DNA of 37,837 nt from an uncultured Paracoccaceae bacterium (GTDB lineage: Bacteria > Pseudomonadota > Alphaproteobacteria > Rhodobacterales > Rhodobacteraceae), in contig CALILP010000021.1 in assembly GCA_938016515.1 (NCBI GenBank), positions 1 to 37,837 on the forward strand, written 5' to 3'. The notes under the pieces are model-generated. The model did no database searches, was not told where the DNA came from, and saw nothing but the letters and a program-made list of their open reading frames with translations. The position numbers and the translations under genes were made by a program. Shown here piece by piece: positions 16,620 through 23,987 of the stretch (within the stretch, counting starts at the first letter, position 1; every line of letters starts with the position of its first letter).

Positions 16620-17132
16620 GTGAACAGCACGATCGACTATGGCAACCTGATGCACCGCGCAATGCGGAGCCTGATTCAAAACGTCCTTACAGACGTTTCC
16701 GACAATGGTTTGCCCGGCGAACACCACTTTTTCATCACCTTCGATACGATGCACCCAGATGTCGAAATCGCGGATTGGCTGTCGGATCGATACCCCAATG
16801 AAATGACCGTGGTGATCCAGCATTGGTTCGACAATCTGGATGTGACAGACGAAGGCTTTTCCATCACACTGAACTTCGGTGAAAACCCGGAACCTTTGTA
16901 TATCCCATACGACGCGATCCAGACCTTTGTGGACCCATCCGTCGAGTTTGGCTTACGGTTTGAGACGCAAGATGGCGACGAAGATGCGCCAGATGGCCTC
17001 TCAGCGGTGACAGAACCTGACCCAGTCCCAGAAGCACCAATGGAAGAAATGGCAGAGCCAGAGCCTGCCCCTGAACCCGAAGAGCGCAAAGAGGCTGAAG
17101 TCGTCAGCCTTGATCAGTTTCGAAAGACCTAA
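16620..17132 (+). CDS. sspB: SspB family ClpXP protease adaptor
   Basis: A 170-residue alpha-type SspB, which tethers tmRNA-tagged proteins to ClpX. The folded domain (about 5-125) reads IDYGNLMHRAMRSLIQNVL, GLPGEHHFFITFDTMHPDVE, YPNEMTVVIQHWFDNL and IQTFVDPSVEFGLRF, all family hallmarks. It is followed by an acidic proline/glutamate-rich linker (about 128-158) and a basic-ended tail VVSLDQFRKT, probably the ClpX-binding peptide. It starts at GTG 16620 with AAAGGA about 11 bases upstream. It lies only about 3 kb from ssrA, its functional partner. Confidence 0.95.
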   Translation: MNSTIDYGNLMHRAMRSLIQNVLTDVSDNGLPGEHHFFITFDTMHPDVEIADWLSDRYPNEMTVVIQHWFDNLDVTDEGFSITLNFGENPEPLYIPYDAIQTFVDPSVEFGLRFETQDGDEDAPDGLSAVTEPDPVPEAPMEEMAEPEPAPEPEERKEAEVVSLDQFRKT

Positions 17133-17218
17133 GCGTTCGATGCGGCAGCGCTGTCCAGCTTCTTGTCGCGATCTGACTTTGCGAAAGCAACTGACAGGAC
17201 AGCAACAGGGCTAAGCAC
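17129..17218 (-). other. Possible tiny ORF or C-terminal gene remnant
   Basis: A 29-codon frame from GTG 17218 reads MLSPVAVLSVAFAKSDRDKK and ends LDSAAASNA, overlapping the convergent sspB stop. The hydrophobic start and charged tail look protein-like, but there is no clear ribosome site and no recognised family. It may be the end of a lost gene or chance. Confidence 0.2.
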
Positions 17219-17543
17219 CCCAAGACGATGAGATCGCCTTTCTTAACAACTGCGCGCAGGTCTTTGCGGTCACATCCTCGACACTGCGCAGCTTGACGTG
17301 TCGCCGGGACTTGCCTGACCCTTCCAACACGCCGCCAGGGTCATCAAACGTAGCACCCTTCGCAAATTCCAATGACACATAGTCTGCGTAGCCATAGACC
17401 CCGCCAATCCGGCTTTTGGGATTATCTGTCTCAAGCTCGATCACAGTGCCCCCGTACATCGGCCGCAGATTGGCATCTGGAACCAGTGCAGTGATCACCT
17501 GAACCAAGGTGTCGATGATTTCAGCGCGGTTCACGTCATCCAT
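17211..17543 (-). CDS. DUF1801 domain-containing protein
   Basis: A 110-residue soluble protein starting at ATG 17543 (MDDVNRAEIIDTLVQVITAL). The pattern LRPMYGGTVIELE...GGVYGYADYVSLEFAKG...LEGSGKSRRHVKLRS is that of DUF1801/YdhG-like proteins. No function is established. A longer frame back to 17699 would overlap the VOC remnant and add an unrelated leader, so the internal ATG is preferred. Its start overlaps the VOC stop by 8 bp, indicating that the two once formed, or still form, an operon. Confidence 0.75.
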   Translation of the reverse strand: MDDVNRAEIIDTLVQVITALVPDANLRPMYGGTVIELETDNPKSRIGGVYGYADYVSLEFAKGATFDDPGGVLEGSGKSRRHVKLRSVEDVTAKTCAQLLRKAISSSWGA

Positions 17544-17778
17544 GCGCGACCGACCCTGCGATAGGCGAGGCGCTCTCGACGATGCATCCATCCAGATCGC
17601 GGACGTAAGACACGGTTTGGCCCCAGGGCTTTGCGCTCGGGGCGCTGACTGGTGAACACCCGGCTGATACTGCCCGGTCAAAGGCAGCAGCAACGTCATC
17701 GGTCACAAAACAGATTTCCCATGCCGCAGCAGGACCGTTAGGAGAATTCGGGACAACTGCCAAGCCATTCATTGCCAT
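17536..17778 (-). pseudogene. 5'-truncated VOC (glyoxalase-like) gene
   Basis: Eighty residues matching only the C-terminal half of a glyoxalase/VOC protein (normally about 120-130): WEICFVTDDVAAAFDRAVSAG and KPWGQTVSYVRDLDGCIVES. The N-terminal strand-helix module and its metal ligand are missing, and the space upstream is taken by the divergent fumC start at 17832. The stop overlaps the DUF1801 gene by 8 bp. A deletion that joined the remaining half to the fumC region is the simplest reading; a functional short protein is less likely. Confidence 0.65.
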
Positions 17779-17831
17779 CCCATGGGCAAGCCGCTATCCC
17801 AAACGCAACATTTTTCAGATCGGAGCCTGCC

Positions 17832-19223
17832 ATGACTGCCACCCGTACCGAATCCGACAGCTTTGGTCCTTTGGAGGTCCAAGCGGACCGGTATTGGGGC
17901 GCACAGACCCAACGATCCTTGATGAATTTCCCCATCGGTTGGGAAAAGCAGCCCGTTGCCCTTGTGCGTGCGCTAGGCGTCATCAAACAGGCCTGCGCCA
18001 AGGCCAACAAGGACCGTGGCAAGCTGGACGCCAAACTGGCGGATGCCATGATCGCGGCAGCCAACGAAGTTGTCACAGGCAAGCTAGATGATCACTTTCC
18101 GCTGGTGGTTTGGCAAACGGGGTCCGGGACCCAGTCCAACATGAACGCCAACGAGGTGATCTCAAACCGCGCTATCGAAATGCTCGGAGGGACGATCGGG
18201 TCCAAAGATCCGGTCCACCCCAATGATCACTGCAATATGGGACAATCTTCTAACGACACGTTCCCAACGGCGATGCACATCGCTGTCGCAACAACGGCCC
18301 ACGACGTTCTGTTGCCCGGCCTTGCGAAACTGCACGCGGCCTTAGAGCAAAAACAGAAAGAGTTTGATCACATCATCAAGATTGGTCGCACCCACACAAT
18401 GGACGCCACGCCGCTGACCCTAGGCCAGGAATTTTCGGGCTACGTACATCAGGTCGCAATGGCGATCCGCCGGGTGAAAGCTGCTTTGCCAGCGATCTAC
18501 GAACTGGCCCAAGGCGGAACTGCTGTGGGGACCGGGTTGAACACACCCAAAGGCTGGGGCGAAACTGTTGCGGCTGAAATGGCTGAAATCACTGGCCTGC
18601 CCTTTGTGACAGCCCCCAACAAATTCGAAGCGCTTGCTGCCCACGACGCCCTTGTCGAAATGTCCGGGGCTTTGAAAACAACAGCTGCCAGCCTCTACAA
18701 AATCGCCTGCGACATTCGTTTCCTCGGCTCTGGTCCACGCTGTGGCTTGGGCGAACTGATGTTGCCGGAAAACGAGCCCGGATCATCAATCATGCCCGGC
18801 AAAGTGAACCCGACGCAGGTCGAAGCGATCACACAGGTCTGCGCCCACGTTATGGGTAATGATGCCGCTGTTGGGTTTGCGGGGTCACAAGGCCACTTCG
18901 AGCTGAATGTGATGAAGCCGATGATGGCCTACAACGTCCTGCAATCCATGCAGCTGATCGGGGACGCTTGCGGTACCTTCACAGACAACTGCGTCTCTGG
19001 CATCCAAGCCGATGAAGACCGCATCAACAAACTGATGCGCGAGTCGTTGATGCTGGTGACAGCCCTTGCGCCGACCATCGGGTACGACAACGCCACGACT
19101 GTCGCCAAGACCGCGCACAAGAATGGTACGACGCTGAAAGAAGAAGCGATCAAGCTGGGCTTTGTAGATGAAGAAACCTTTGAAAAGGTCGTGCGTCCAG
19201 AAGACATGATCGGCCCCAAATGA
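17832..19223 (+). CDS. fumC: Class II fumarate hydratase
   Basis: A 463-residue iron-independent fumarase of the citric acid cycle, converting fumarate to L-malate as a cytosolic homotetramer. [13 protein letters not shown] (97-109), [14 protein letters not shown] (about 129-142) and the superfamily signature [13 protein letters not shown] (about 317-329) contain the active-site residues. The start at 17832 ([12 protein letters not shown]) has GGAG just upstream; the longer frame from 17772 lacks one. It overlaps the DUF4169 gene by 4 bp and heads a three-gene series. Confidence 0.96.
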   Translation: MTATRTESDSFGPLEVQADRYWGAQTQRSLMNFPIGWEKQPVALVRALGVIKQACAKANKDRGKLDAKLADAMIAAANEVVTGKLDDHFPLVVWQTGSGTQSNMNANEVISNRAIEMLGGTIGSKDPVHPNDHCNMGQSSNDTFPTAMHIAVATTAHDVLLPGLAKLHAALEQKQKEFDHIIKIGRTHTMDATPLTLGQEFSGYVHQVAMAIRRVKAALPAIYELAQGGTAVGTGLNTPKGWGETVAAEMAEITGLPFVTAPNKFEALAAHDALVEMSGALKTTAASLYKIACDIRFLGSGPRCGLGELMLPENEPGSSIMPGKVNPTQVEAITQVCAHVMGNDAAVGFAGSQGHFELNVMKPMMAYNVLQSMQLIGDACGTFTDNCVSGIQADEDRINKLMRESLMLVTALAPTIGYDNATTVAKTAHKNGTTLKEEAIKLGFVDEETFEKVVRPEDMIGPK

Positions 19224-19399
19224 CGACACCGATCAATCTCAATAAGGCCCGCAAAGCAAAGGCGCGGGACGACAAGAAGATCCGTGCCAATGCCAATTCG
19301 ATCAAGTTCGGCCTGACGAAGTCAGAGCGTCTTTTTGCAGCGACCAAAGAAAAACAAGCCGCCGACAGGCTGTCGCAACTTAAATTTGAAGATGACTGA
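19220..19399 (+). CDS. DUF4169 family small basic protein
   Basis: A 59-residue lysine/arginine-rich protein: [20 protein letters not shown], then [15 protein letters not shown] and a tail ending LSQLKFEDD. This matches DUF4169, short proteins found downstream of fumC in Rhodobacterales. Its ATG overlaps the fumC TGA (ATGA) and its own end overlaps the next gene's start, so all three are translationally linked. Function unknown. Confidence 0.85.
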   Translation: MTTPINLNKARKAKARDDKKIRANANSIKFGLTKSERLFAATKEKQAADRLSQLKFEDD

Positions 19400-19619
19400 C
19401 ACGTTCGATGGACGCCCGGTCAAGCATTCGCTGACCTTGAAAGGTCACCGTACCAGCGTGTCACTTGAAGATGCGTTTTGGGTCGCATTCCGTAAAATTG
19501 CGGCAGATCGCGGTCAGGCCATCAACGCACTGGCAAGCGAGATTGACGCACAGCGCGGCGATATCGGTCTTGCTTCAGCAATTCGGGTGTTTGTTTTAAA
19601 GACGGTTCAGGCCTGCTGA
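19392..19619 (+). CDS. Ribbon-helix-helix domain protein
   Basis: A 75-residue protein starting at ATG 19392, inside the end of the DUF4169 gene. RPVKHSLTLKGHRTSVSLED forms the strand and first helix, followed by AFWVAFRKIAADRGQAINAL and the final LASAIRVFVLKTVQA helix, the arrangement of the RHH_4 family. It may bind DNA, but targets are unknown. It is conserved in this position after fumC and DUF4169 in related bacteria as far as I recall. A longer frame from 19335 lies entirely within the previous gene and is rejected. Confidence 0.82.
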   Translation: MTDTFDGRPVKHSLTLKGHRTSVSLEDAFWVAFRKIAADRGQAINALASEIDAQRGDIGLASAIRVFVLKTVQAC

Positions 19620-19861
19620 TCGTGATACAGCGCGTCGCGGATTCTTGACAGCGTGTCATGTTCCAACTGCTGACCAGAGCGGCCTTCTTCCGCCGCGCTG
19701 ACAGGGCGTGCGGGTTGGTTGATCATCATATCCTGCATGGTCGGCCGCGGAACCGGACGGTGCACATACAGATCATCTGCTTCAGAAAGGCGCACCGCAT
19801 GCGGCGTGCGCGTCGTTGCTTCAACGATAGAGTTCAATACATTTGTCATCGAAAACGCCAT
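19607..19861 (-). CDS. Hypothetical protein
   Basis: An 84-residue frame starting at ATG 19861 with AGAGG six bases upstream, which makes this start better than the one at 19879. The protein begins MAFSMTNVLNSIVEATTRTP, has a proline-rich middle (HRPVPRPTMQDMM) and ends in a charged helix-like RIRDALYHDQQA. No family is recognised. It overlaps the convergent ribbon-helix-helix gene by 13 bp. Codon use looks normal and the ribosome site is good. Confidence 0.5.
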   Translation of the reverse strand: MAFSMTNVLNSIVEATTRTPHAVRLSEADDLYVHRPVPRPTMQDMMINQPARPVSAAEEGRSGQQLEHDTLSRIRDALYHDQQA

Positions 19862-19895
19862 GTCGCACCTCTGGATCACTGTTTACTGGTCACAC

Positions 19896-19957
19896 GCTAT
19901 GCATAGCACAAAGATGGCCACCTAAGCGCCATAATTGCGGCACAATTCGCCGCAATT
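19896..19957. repeat. Palindromes in the gap downstream of the P450 gene
   Basis: Two structures lie here. GCTATGCATAGC (19896-19907) is a perfect 12-bp palindrome 35 bp upstream of the hypothetical gene and could be an operator. AATTGCGGC and GCCGCAATT (19933-19941, 19949-19957) form a 9-bp stem with a 7-nt loop, possibly a weak terminator for the minus-strand P450 gene, though no T run follows. Confidence 0.4.
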
Positions 19958-20093
19958 TAGAGCCATCACGATACAACCCACTGATTAATATAACTTTAAG
20001 TACGACATCACAGGCAAAGACACACGCACTGTCGCAAAGCGATGGTGCGACAATATCGATCCCACGCTATGACTATCTGCAAACCAGCAACAA

Positions 20094-21452
20094 TCAGCTG
20101 TCTCTGGGAACGAATCGCAGCCAGATCCCTTCCTTTGATCGCACCGTCAAATGGGCCACCGGGACAGGTGTGCGATCTGTCACGATTTCGAACCGGTAGG
20201 CCCGCAGGATCAACGCAAGCAGGACAACACCTTCGATCATCGCAAAGCCTGCACCTGTGCACACACGCGGCCCGGCAGAGAACGGCATGTACGCCTCGCG
20301 CTGCGCTGTCTTGTCGGTGTCGGACTGCCACCGGGCAGGATCAAAGCCGTCTGGATTGGTCCACATCCGCGTGTGCCGATGCAAGTGCCAAGGTGACAGG
20401 ACCACCTGTGCGCCGCGTCTGACGGCACGTTTGCGAAAGGTCTCTGGCTTGGTCGTTTCGCGCACCATCATCGGGACAGGCGGATACAAGCGCAGGCTTT
20501 CCCGAAACACATCTCTGGTGATCCTCAGGGTCGACAGTTTACCGAATTCGGGTGTCATTCCAGCGGCTTCAGACGCGACCTTGTCTTGCCACTCCGGGTA
20601 AAGCGCCAGCAAGTACAGGGTCCATGCCAAGGCGGACGCAGAGGTTTCGTGGCCTGCCAGAAAGAAGATCGCAACCTGATCGACCATCTCATCAACGTCA
20701 AAGACCTCACCTGTTTCAGGGTCAGGTGTCGTCATGATCTTGGTGGCCAGATCATCAGGCATGTCCCCGTGTTTGATATGCTTCAGCCGGTCTTGGGTCA
20801 GCTGCGTGATCAGGTGCCGGATATCAGCTGCGGTCTGCTTTGTTTCCTTGCGGAAAAGTCGCGGCATCCACGCAGGCCCGCGGACAAAGGCTGCAAGGTT
20901 CAAGATCGGTTGGGTCCGTTGATGAGACTTGAACTTGTCAAACACCTCTGTGGCGACAACATTCTCGATCGGGATCGAAAACAACGTCCGAAAGATCACG
21001 TCAGCGGCAGCATGACTAGTCATCGCCTCGATCTCTTGCGCGGTGCCATCTGCACCAACAGCCATCCGATCAACGGCAGCCTCGCCTGCGGCCCAGATCG
21101 CTGGAAACGTATCACGCAACCGTCCGCCCTCAAAGGCAGGATCAATGATCCGGCGTTGACGCTTCCACGTCTCTCCATTTGTCAAAAAGACAGAGTTTCC
21201 AAGTAACGGTCGCAAGCCCGCCCCAATCCGATCAGATTTGGGGAAGTCATCGGGCCGATCTTTCAGGACCAAATTGATCAATTCCGGGTCATTCGCCAGA
21301 TAGCTGCGAAAGAACGGCGTCTTAAACTCAGCCATCCACGCACGATACAACTTGGCAGGCTGCGCCGAAAGAATGTCCGCCCGGAACAACTTCATGTATC
21401 GCCAAAGTGAGACGCGGTCAGGCCGTGCCTTGGGTTTAGGGGGCAATGTCAT
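20094..21452 (-). CDS. Cytochrome P450
   Basis: A 452-residue soluble P450 monooxygenase. WKRQR (96-100) is the C-helix heme-propionate motif, FFLAGHETSASA (about 263-274) is the I-helix oxygen-activating motif, FRESLRL holds the ExxR pair (E318, R321), and FSAGPRVCTG carries heme-ligating Cys398. No ferredoxin or reductase gene lies nearby. Its start overlaps the stop of the hydrolase-like gene by 4 bp, so both are probably translated together. The substrate cannot be assigned; the sequence recalls bacterial relatives of fatty-acid or terpenoid hydroxylases. Confidence 0.93.
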   Translation of the reverse strand: MTLPPKPKARPDRVSLWRYMKLFRADILSAQPAKLYRAWMAEFKTPFFRSYLANDPELINLVLKDRPDDFPKSDRIGAGLRPLLGNSVFLTNGETWKRQRRIIDPAFEGGRLRDTFPAIWAAGEAAVDRMAVGADGTAQEIEAMTSHAAADVIFRTLFSIPIENVVATEVFDKFKSHQRTQPILNLAAFVRGPAWMPRLFRKETKQTAADIRHLITQLTQDRLKHIKHGDMPDDLATKIMTTPDPETGEVFDVDEMVDQVAIFFLAGHETSASALAWTLYLLALYPEWQDKVASEAAGMTPEFGKLSTLRITRDVFRESLRLYPPVPMMVRETTKPETFRKRAVRRGAQVVLSPWHLHRHTRMWTNPDGFDPARWQSDTDKTAQREAYMPFSAGPRVCTGAGFAMIEGVVLLALILRAYRFEIVTDRTPVPVAHLTVRSKEGIWLRFVPRDS

Positions 21453-22732
21453 GCAACGGACGTGTACTTGGACGCCGGAACATCGATCCGGCTCTTTGAT
21501 GGGGCGCGGCCGCGATACCTGTCGTGTAGGGTTATTGGGCCACAGGTGATCTGAAAGTAGTCATAGTCACCCGGATTGTCGAAGGCGCATAGATACTGAA
21601 AGTGCAACCGAAAGAAGCGCCACCGTAACGCCTTCCACGTTTCAGGCTGCAACGTTTGGGTAAACGCGGCAGAGACAACCAGCGGCCAACGCTTGTCCTT
21701 TGGTGCAACACCGGAAACCGCGACAGGATCACACAGCGCAAAGGCACAACCGTCACCGGGCGCTGTGACATCAACCCACGTCAGGGCCTCTTGCATGCTG
21801 AGGTAGGCAAGGTCTGCGCGCAGCCGCTTGGCCTCTGGCAGGAATGACATCATCGGCACGACCTGCCCCAGCGACAGGAACGCCAGTTTGGGTCTGTCTG
21901 CGGGAATGCGCCCTGCCCGCAATAAATCCGCAAGGATCGACACTGCCAGATGGGCACCGGAAGAGTGACCGACAACCAAGACTTCTTGCACATCCGTCTG
22001 GAAGGCCGCTGCGATCTGATCCCCAAAGGCGGTCATGCGGTCTTCAAGTGCGGGCGGGTTAGCGCCACGCCACCGGGCTGAAAAGCTGTAGTCATGCATC
22101 AGGTAATACGCAAAAAATCTGCCATCCTTCGACTTGAACCACCGCAAAACCCAGACAAAAGCCGCAAGGCCTGCCGCCCAAGCAATCAAGAACACGGGCC
22201 AGAAAATGATGCTGTCTCTTAGCAGCGCTTCCGAGACAAGGCCCAGGCCAGCCTGTGTGCCTGCCATGATTGTGGTCCCAACAAACCGGGCCAAAGCGAT
22301 GGCAAGGACAAGCTGCAATAGCAGCATCCCGATCGGATAAAGGGCCGCGATCACCGGCCCTTTGCGCATCCACATCAAACGGCGTAGTGCACCTGTACTG
22401 ATATAGACCCATGCAGTGCGGATCAGTTGCCCATAGGTGGCCGGGATCGACTGGGACATGCTTTCACGCACGATGTCGGACCATATCAGGACATCCACAT
22501 CAGCCTGGACAGTGCGCCCTTTGATCACAGAGGCTGCGTGCCATCCAAAGGTGTCCGCCGCTGGTTTGGCCTTCAAGGCGATCTCGTAGCCAGATATCGC
22601 AGCCTGAGCAGCACCTTCTTTACGATACAGCTCGCGATACCTGCGCGGATGAATCGGATCATAGCCGGGGATGTAGAATACCCGGCGTCTGATGACGTGT
22701 TCTGTTGGCCCGTGGCTGGTCATGCTGCTCAT
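21449..22732 (-). CDS. Alpha/beta-hydrolase-like membrane protein
   Basis: A 427-residue protein. It opens with RRRVFYIPGYDPIHPRRYRE, typical of an oxyanion-hole region. Two membrane segments lie at about 126-155 and 175-198. The nucleophile elbow VVGHSSGAHLA follows at about 253-263, placing a candidate catalytic serine at 257. The C-terminal part includes DPVAVSG and DNPGDYDYFQITCG, where the acid and histidine may lie. The enzyme reaction is unknown; esterase or lipase activity is an inference. It overlaps the P450 gene by 4 bp. The start could be 22732 or 22723 (MTSHG). Confidence 0.75.
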   Translation of the reverse strand: MSSMTSHGPTEHVIRRRVFYIPGYDPIHPRRYRELYRKEGAAQAAISGYEIALKAKPAADTFGWHAASVIKGRTVQADVDVLIWSDIVRESMSQSIPATYGQLIRTAWVYISTGALRRLMWMRKGPVIAALYPIGMLLLQLVLAIALARFVGTTIMAGTQAGLGLVSEALLRDSIIFWPVFLIAWAAGLAAFVWVLRWFKSKDGRFFAYYLMHDYSFSARWRGANPPALEDRMTAFGDQIAAAFQTDVQEVLVVGHSSGAHLAVSILADLLRAGRIPADRPKLAFLSLGQVVPMMSFLPEAKRLRADLAYLSMQEALTWVDVTAPGDGCAFALCDPVAVSGVAPKDKRWPLVVSAAFTQTLQPETWKALRWRFFRLHFQYLCAFDNPGDYDYFQITCGPITLHDRYRGRAPSKSRIDVPASKYTSVA

Positions 22733-22790
22733 TCTTTTAGGGCAGCTTAACCCATAATCGGGGCGAGATTAAGAATTTGTGCGCAGGGGC

Positions 22791-23546
22791 TTACCCAAGG
22801 GCGGCCAAGCCGGGAAAAGCTTCCAGCATCCAGTAGCTGAAAGCAGCAAACTGACCGGTAATCATCATCAGGCCAACTGTCCAAAGAAGCAGTCCCGAGG
22901 TCCGCTCGATCTTGTCCATATGGCGCTTCATCCAGTTCATCACACCCTTGAGACGGGGAAAGAACGCAGCCACCAGCAAAAAGGGAATACCAAGGCCCAA
23001 AGCGTAGACCGCCAGCAATGTGGTCCCCCTTGCAACATCAGCCTCGGACGCAGCCAGCCCAAGGATCGTCCCAAGGATGGGTCCCAGACACGGCGTCCAG
23101 CCAAAGGCAAAGGCAAGACCAAGGATATAGGCACCCATCGCAGACCCACCTTTGTCACCCGCTTCCATACGGGCCTCGCGGTCCAGAAAACCGATCCGGT
23201 AGACACCGACAAAGTGGGCCCCAAAGATCATCACAACAATGCCAGAGATGGTCAGGAACCAATCCTGGTATTGTAAGAACGTCCGACCAAGAGCAGAGAA
23301 AGCGAAACCCAATAAAAGAAAGACTGTCGACAAACCAAGAACGAAAAAGGCAGCGCACAACAGGACCCGGCGACGGGCCGTGCGCTCTTCTTCCATGTCA
23401 CACATGCTGACACCGCCCATATAGGCAAGGTACGGTGGCACAATCGGCAGCACACAAGGCGACAGGAATGACAGCAGACCTGCGGTCAAGGCAATCATCA
23501 TCGCCGGGATCAGGGTGGCGTCTAGAATTGTTGTGGCTTCAAGCAT
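22791..23546 (-). CDS. ccdA: Cytochrome c biogenesis protein CcdA
   Basis: A 251-residue membrane protein of the CcdA/DsbD-beta family that carries reducing equivalents from cytosolic thioredoxin to periplasmic thiol proteins. Six membrane segments are visible. The two redox cysteines are Cys31 in LSPCVLPIVPPYL and Cys153 in GWTPCLGPILG, both in the expected repeated context. The ATG at 23546 has AAGGAG upstream. It diverges from tusA, another sulfur-handling gene, across about 110 bp. Confidence 0.93.
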   Translation of the reverse strand: MLEATTILDATLIPAMMIALTAGLLSFLSPCVLPIVPPYLAYMGGVSMCDMEEERTARRRVLLCAAFFVLGLSTVFLLLGFAFSALGRTFLQYQDWFLTISGIVVMIFGAHFVGVYRIGFLDREARMEAGDKGGSAMGAYILGLAFAFGWTPCLGPILGTILGLAASEADVARGTTLLAVYALGLGIPFLLVAAFFPRLKGVMNWMKRHMDKIERTSGLLLWTVGLMMITGQFAAFSYWMLEAFPGLAALG

Positions 23547-23656
23547 AGGTGCTGTGTCTCCTTGCGCCCTGCTTACGTGGCAATTGTGGCCGCGTCACGC
23601 CATGGTCTCTCACAACCTTGTGGACTCTTTGAAACATCGCTCCTAGATCACCGGGT

Positions 23657-23887
23657 ATGAGTGACCCAAATCAAACCCTCGACGCGCTCGGGCTGCTGTG
23701 CCCCCTGCCCGTGCTCAAGGCGCGCAAACGCTTGTCTGGCATGGCGAAGGGAGAGGTTTTGCGGATGATTGCAGACGACCCGGCTGCAATTGTCGATGTG
23801 CCGCACTTCTGCGCAGAGGCCGGGCACGACCTTGTGTCGCAGGCAGAGGCGGACGGTATTTTGACTTTCGACATTCGCCACGGGTAA
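23657..23887 (+). CDS. tusA: TusA family sulfurtransferase
   Basis: A 76-residue protein with the family signature DALGLLCPLPVLKARKRL, where Cys15 in the CPxP motif would carry persulfide sulfur. The second half (VLRMIADDPAAIVDVPHFC...AEAGHDL) is the usual small alpha/beta fold. Homologues deliver sulfur for tRNA thiolation or other cofactors; the exact partner is not visible here. It diverges from ccdA. A perfect 20-bp AT-rich palindrome begins at the base after its stop codon. Confidence 0.9.
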   Translation: MSDPNQTLDALGLLCPLPVLKARKRLSGMAKGEVLRMIADDPAAIVDVPHFCAEAGHDLVSQAEADGILTFDIRHG

Positions 23888-23907
23888 CGATTTTTCTAGA
23901 AAAATCG
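23888..23907. repeat. Perfect 20-bp palindrome after tusA
   Basis: Arms CGATTTTT and AAAAATCG meet around CTAG immediately after the tusA TAA. The run of Ts lies inside the stem rather than after it, so it is an unusual terminator candidate or a protein-binding or dispersed element. Confidence 0.5.
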
Positions 23908-23939
23908 AGGGCGCGCCGAATCGTAACCGCCCCATGACA

Positions 23940-23968
23940 AAGGCCAGCGTGTGAACAACGCTGGCCTT
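23940..23968 (-). terminator. Rho-independent terminator of rne
   Basis: Ten-base arms AAGGCCAGCG (23940-23949) and CGCTGGCCTT (23959-23968) with a 9-nt loop lie 19 bp after the rne stop on the minus strand and are followed by TTTG. The hairpin could also serve tusA from the other side. Confidence 0.75.
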
Positions 23969-23987
23969 CATGTCTTCTAGCAGTTGG

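Noticed and set aside
17150-17203. GCTGTCC...GGACAGC inverted repeat as a terminator between sspB and DUF1801
   Set aside because: The 7-bp arms are 40 nt apart with no T run, too weak to support.
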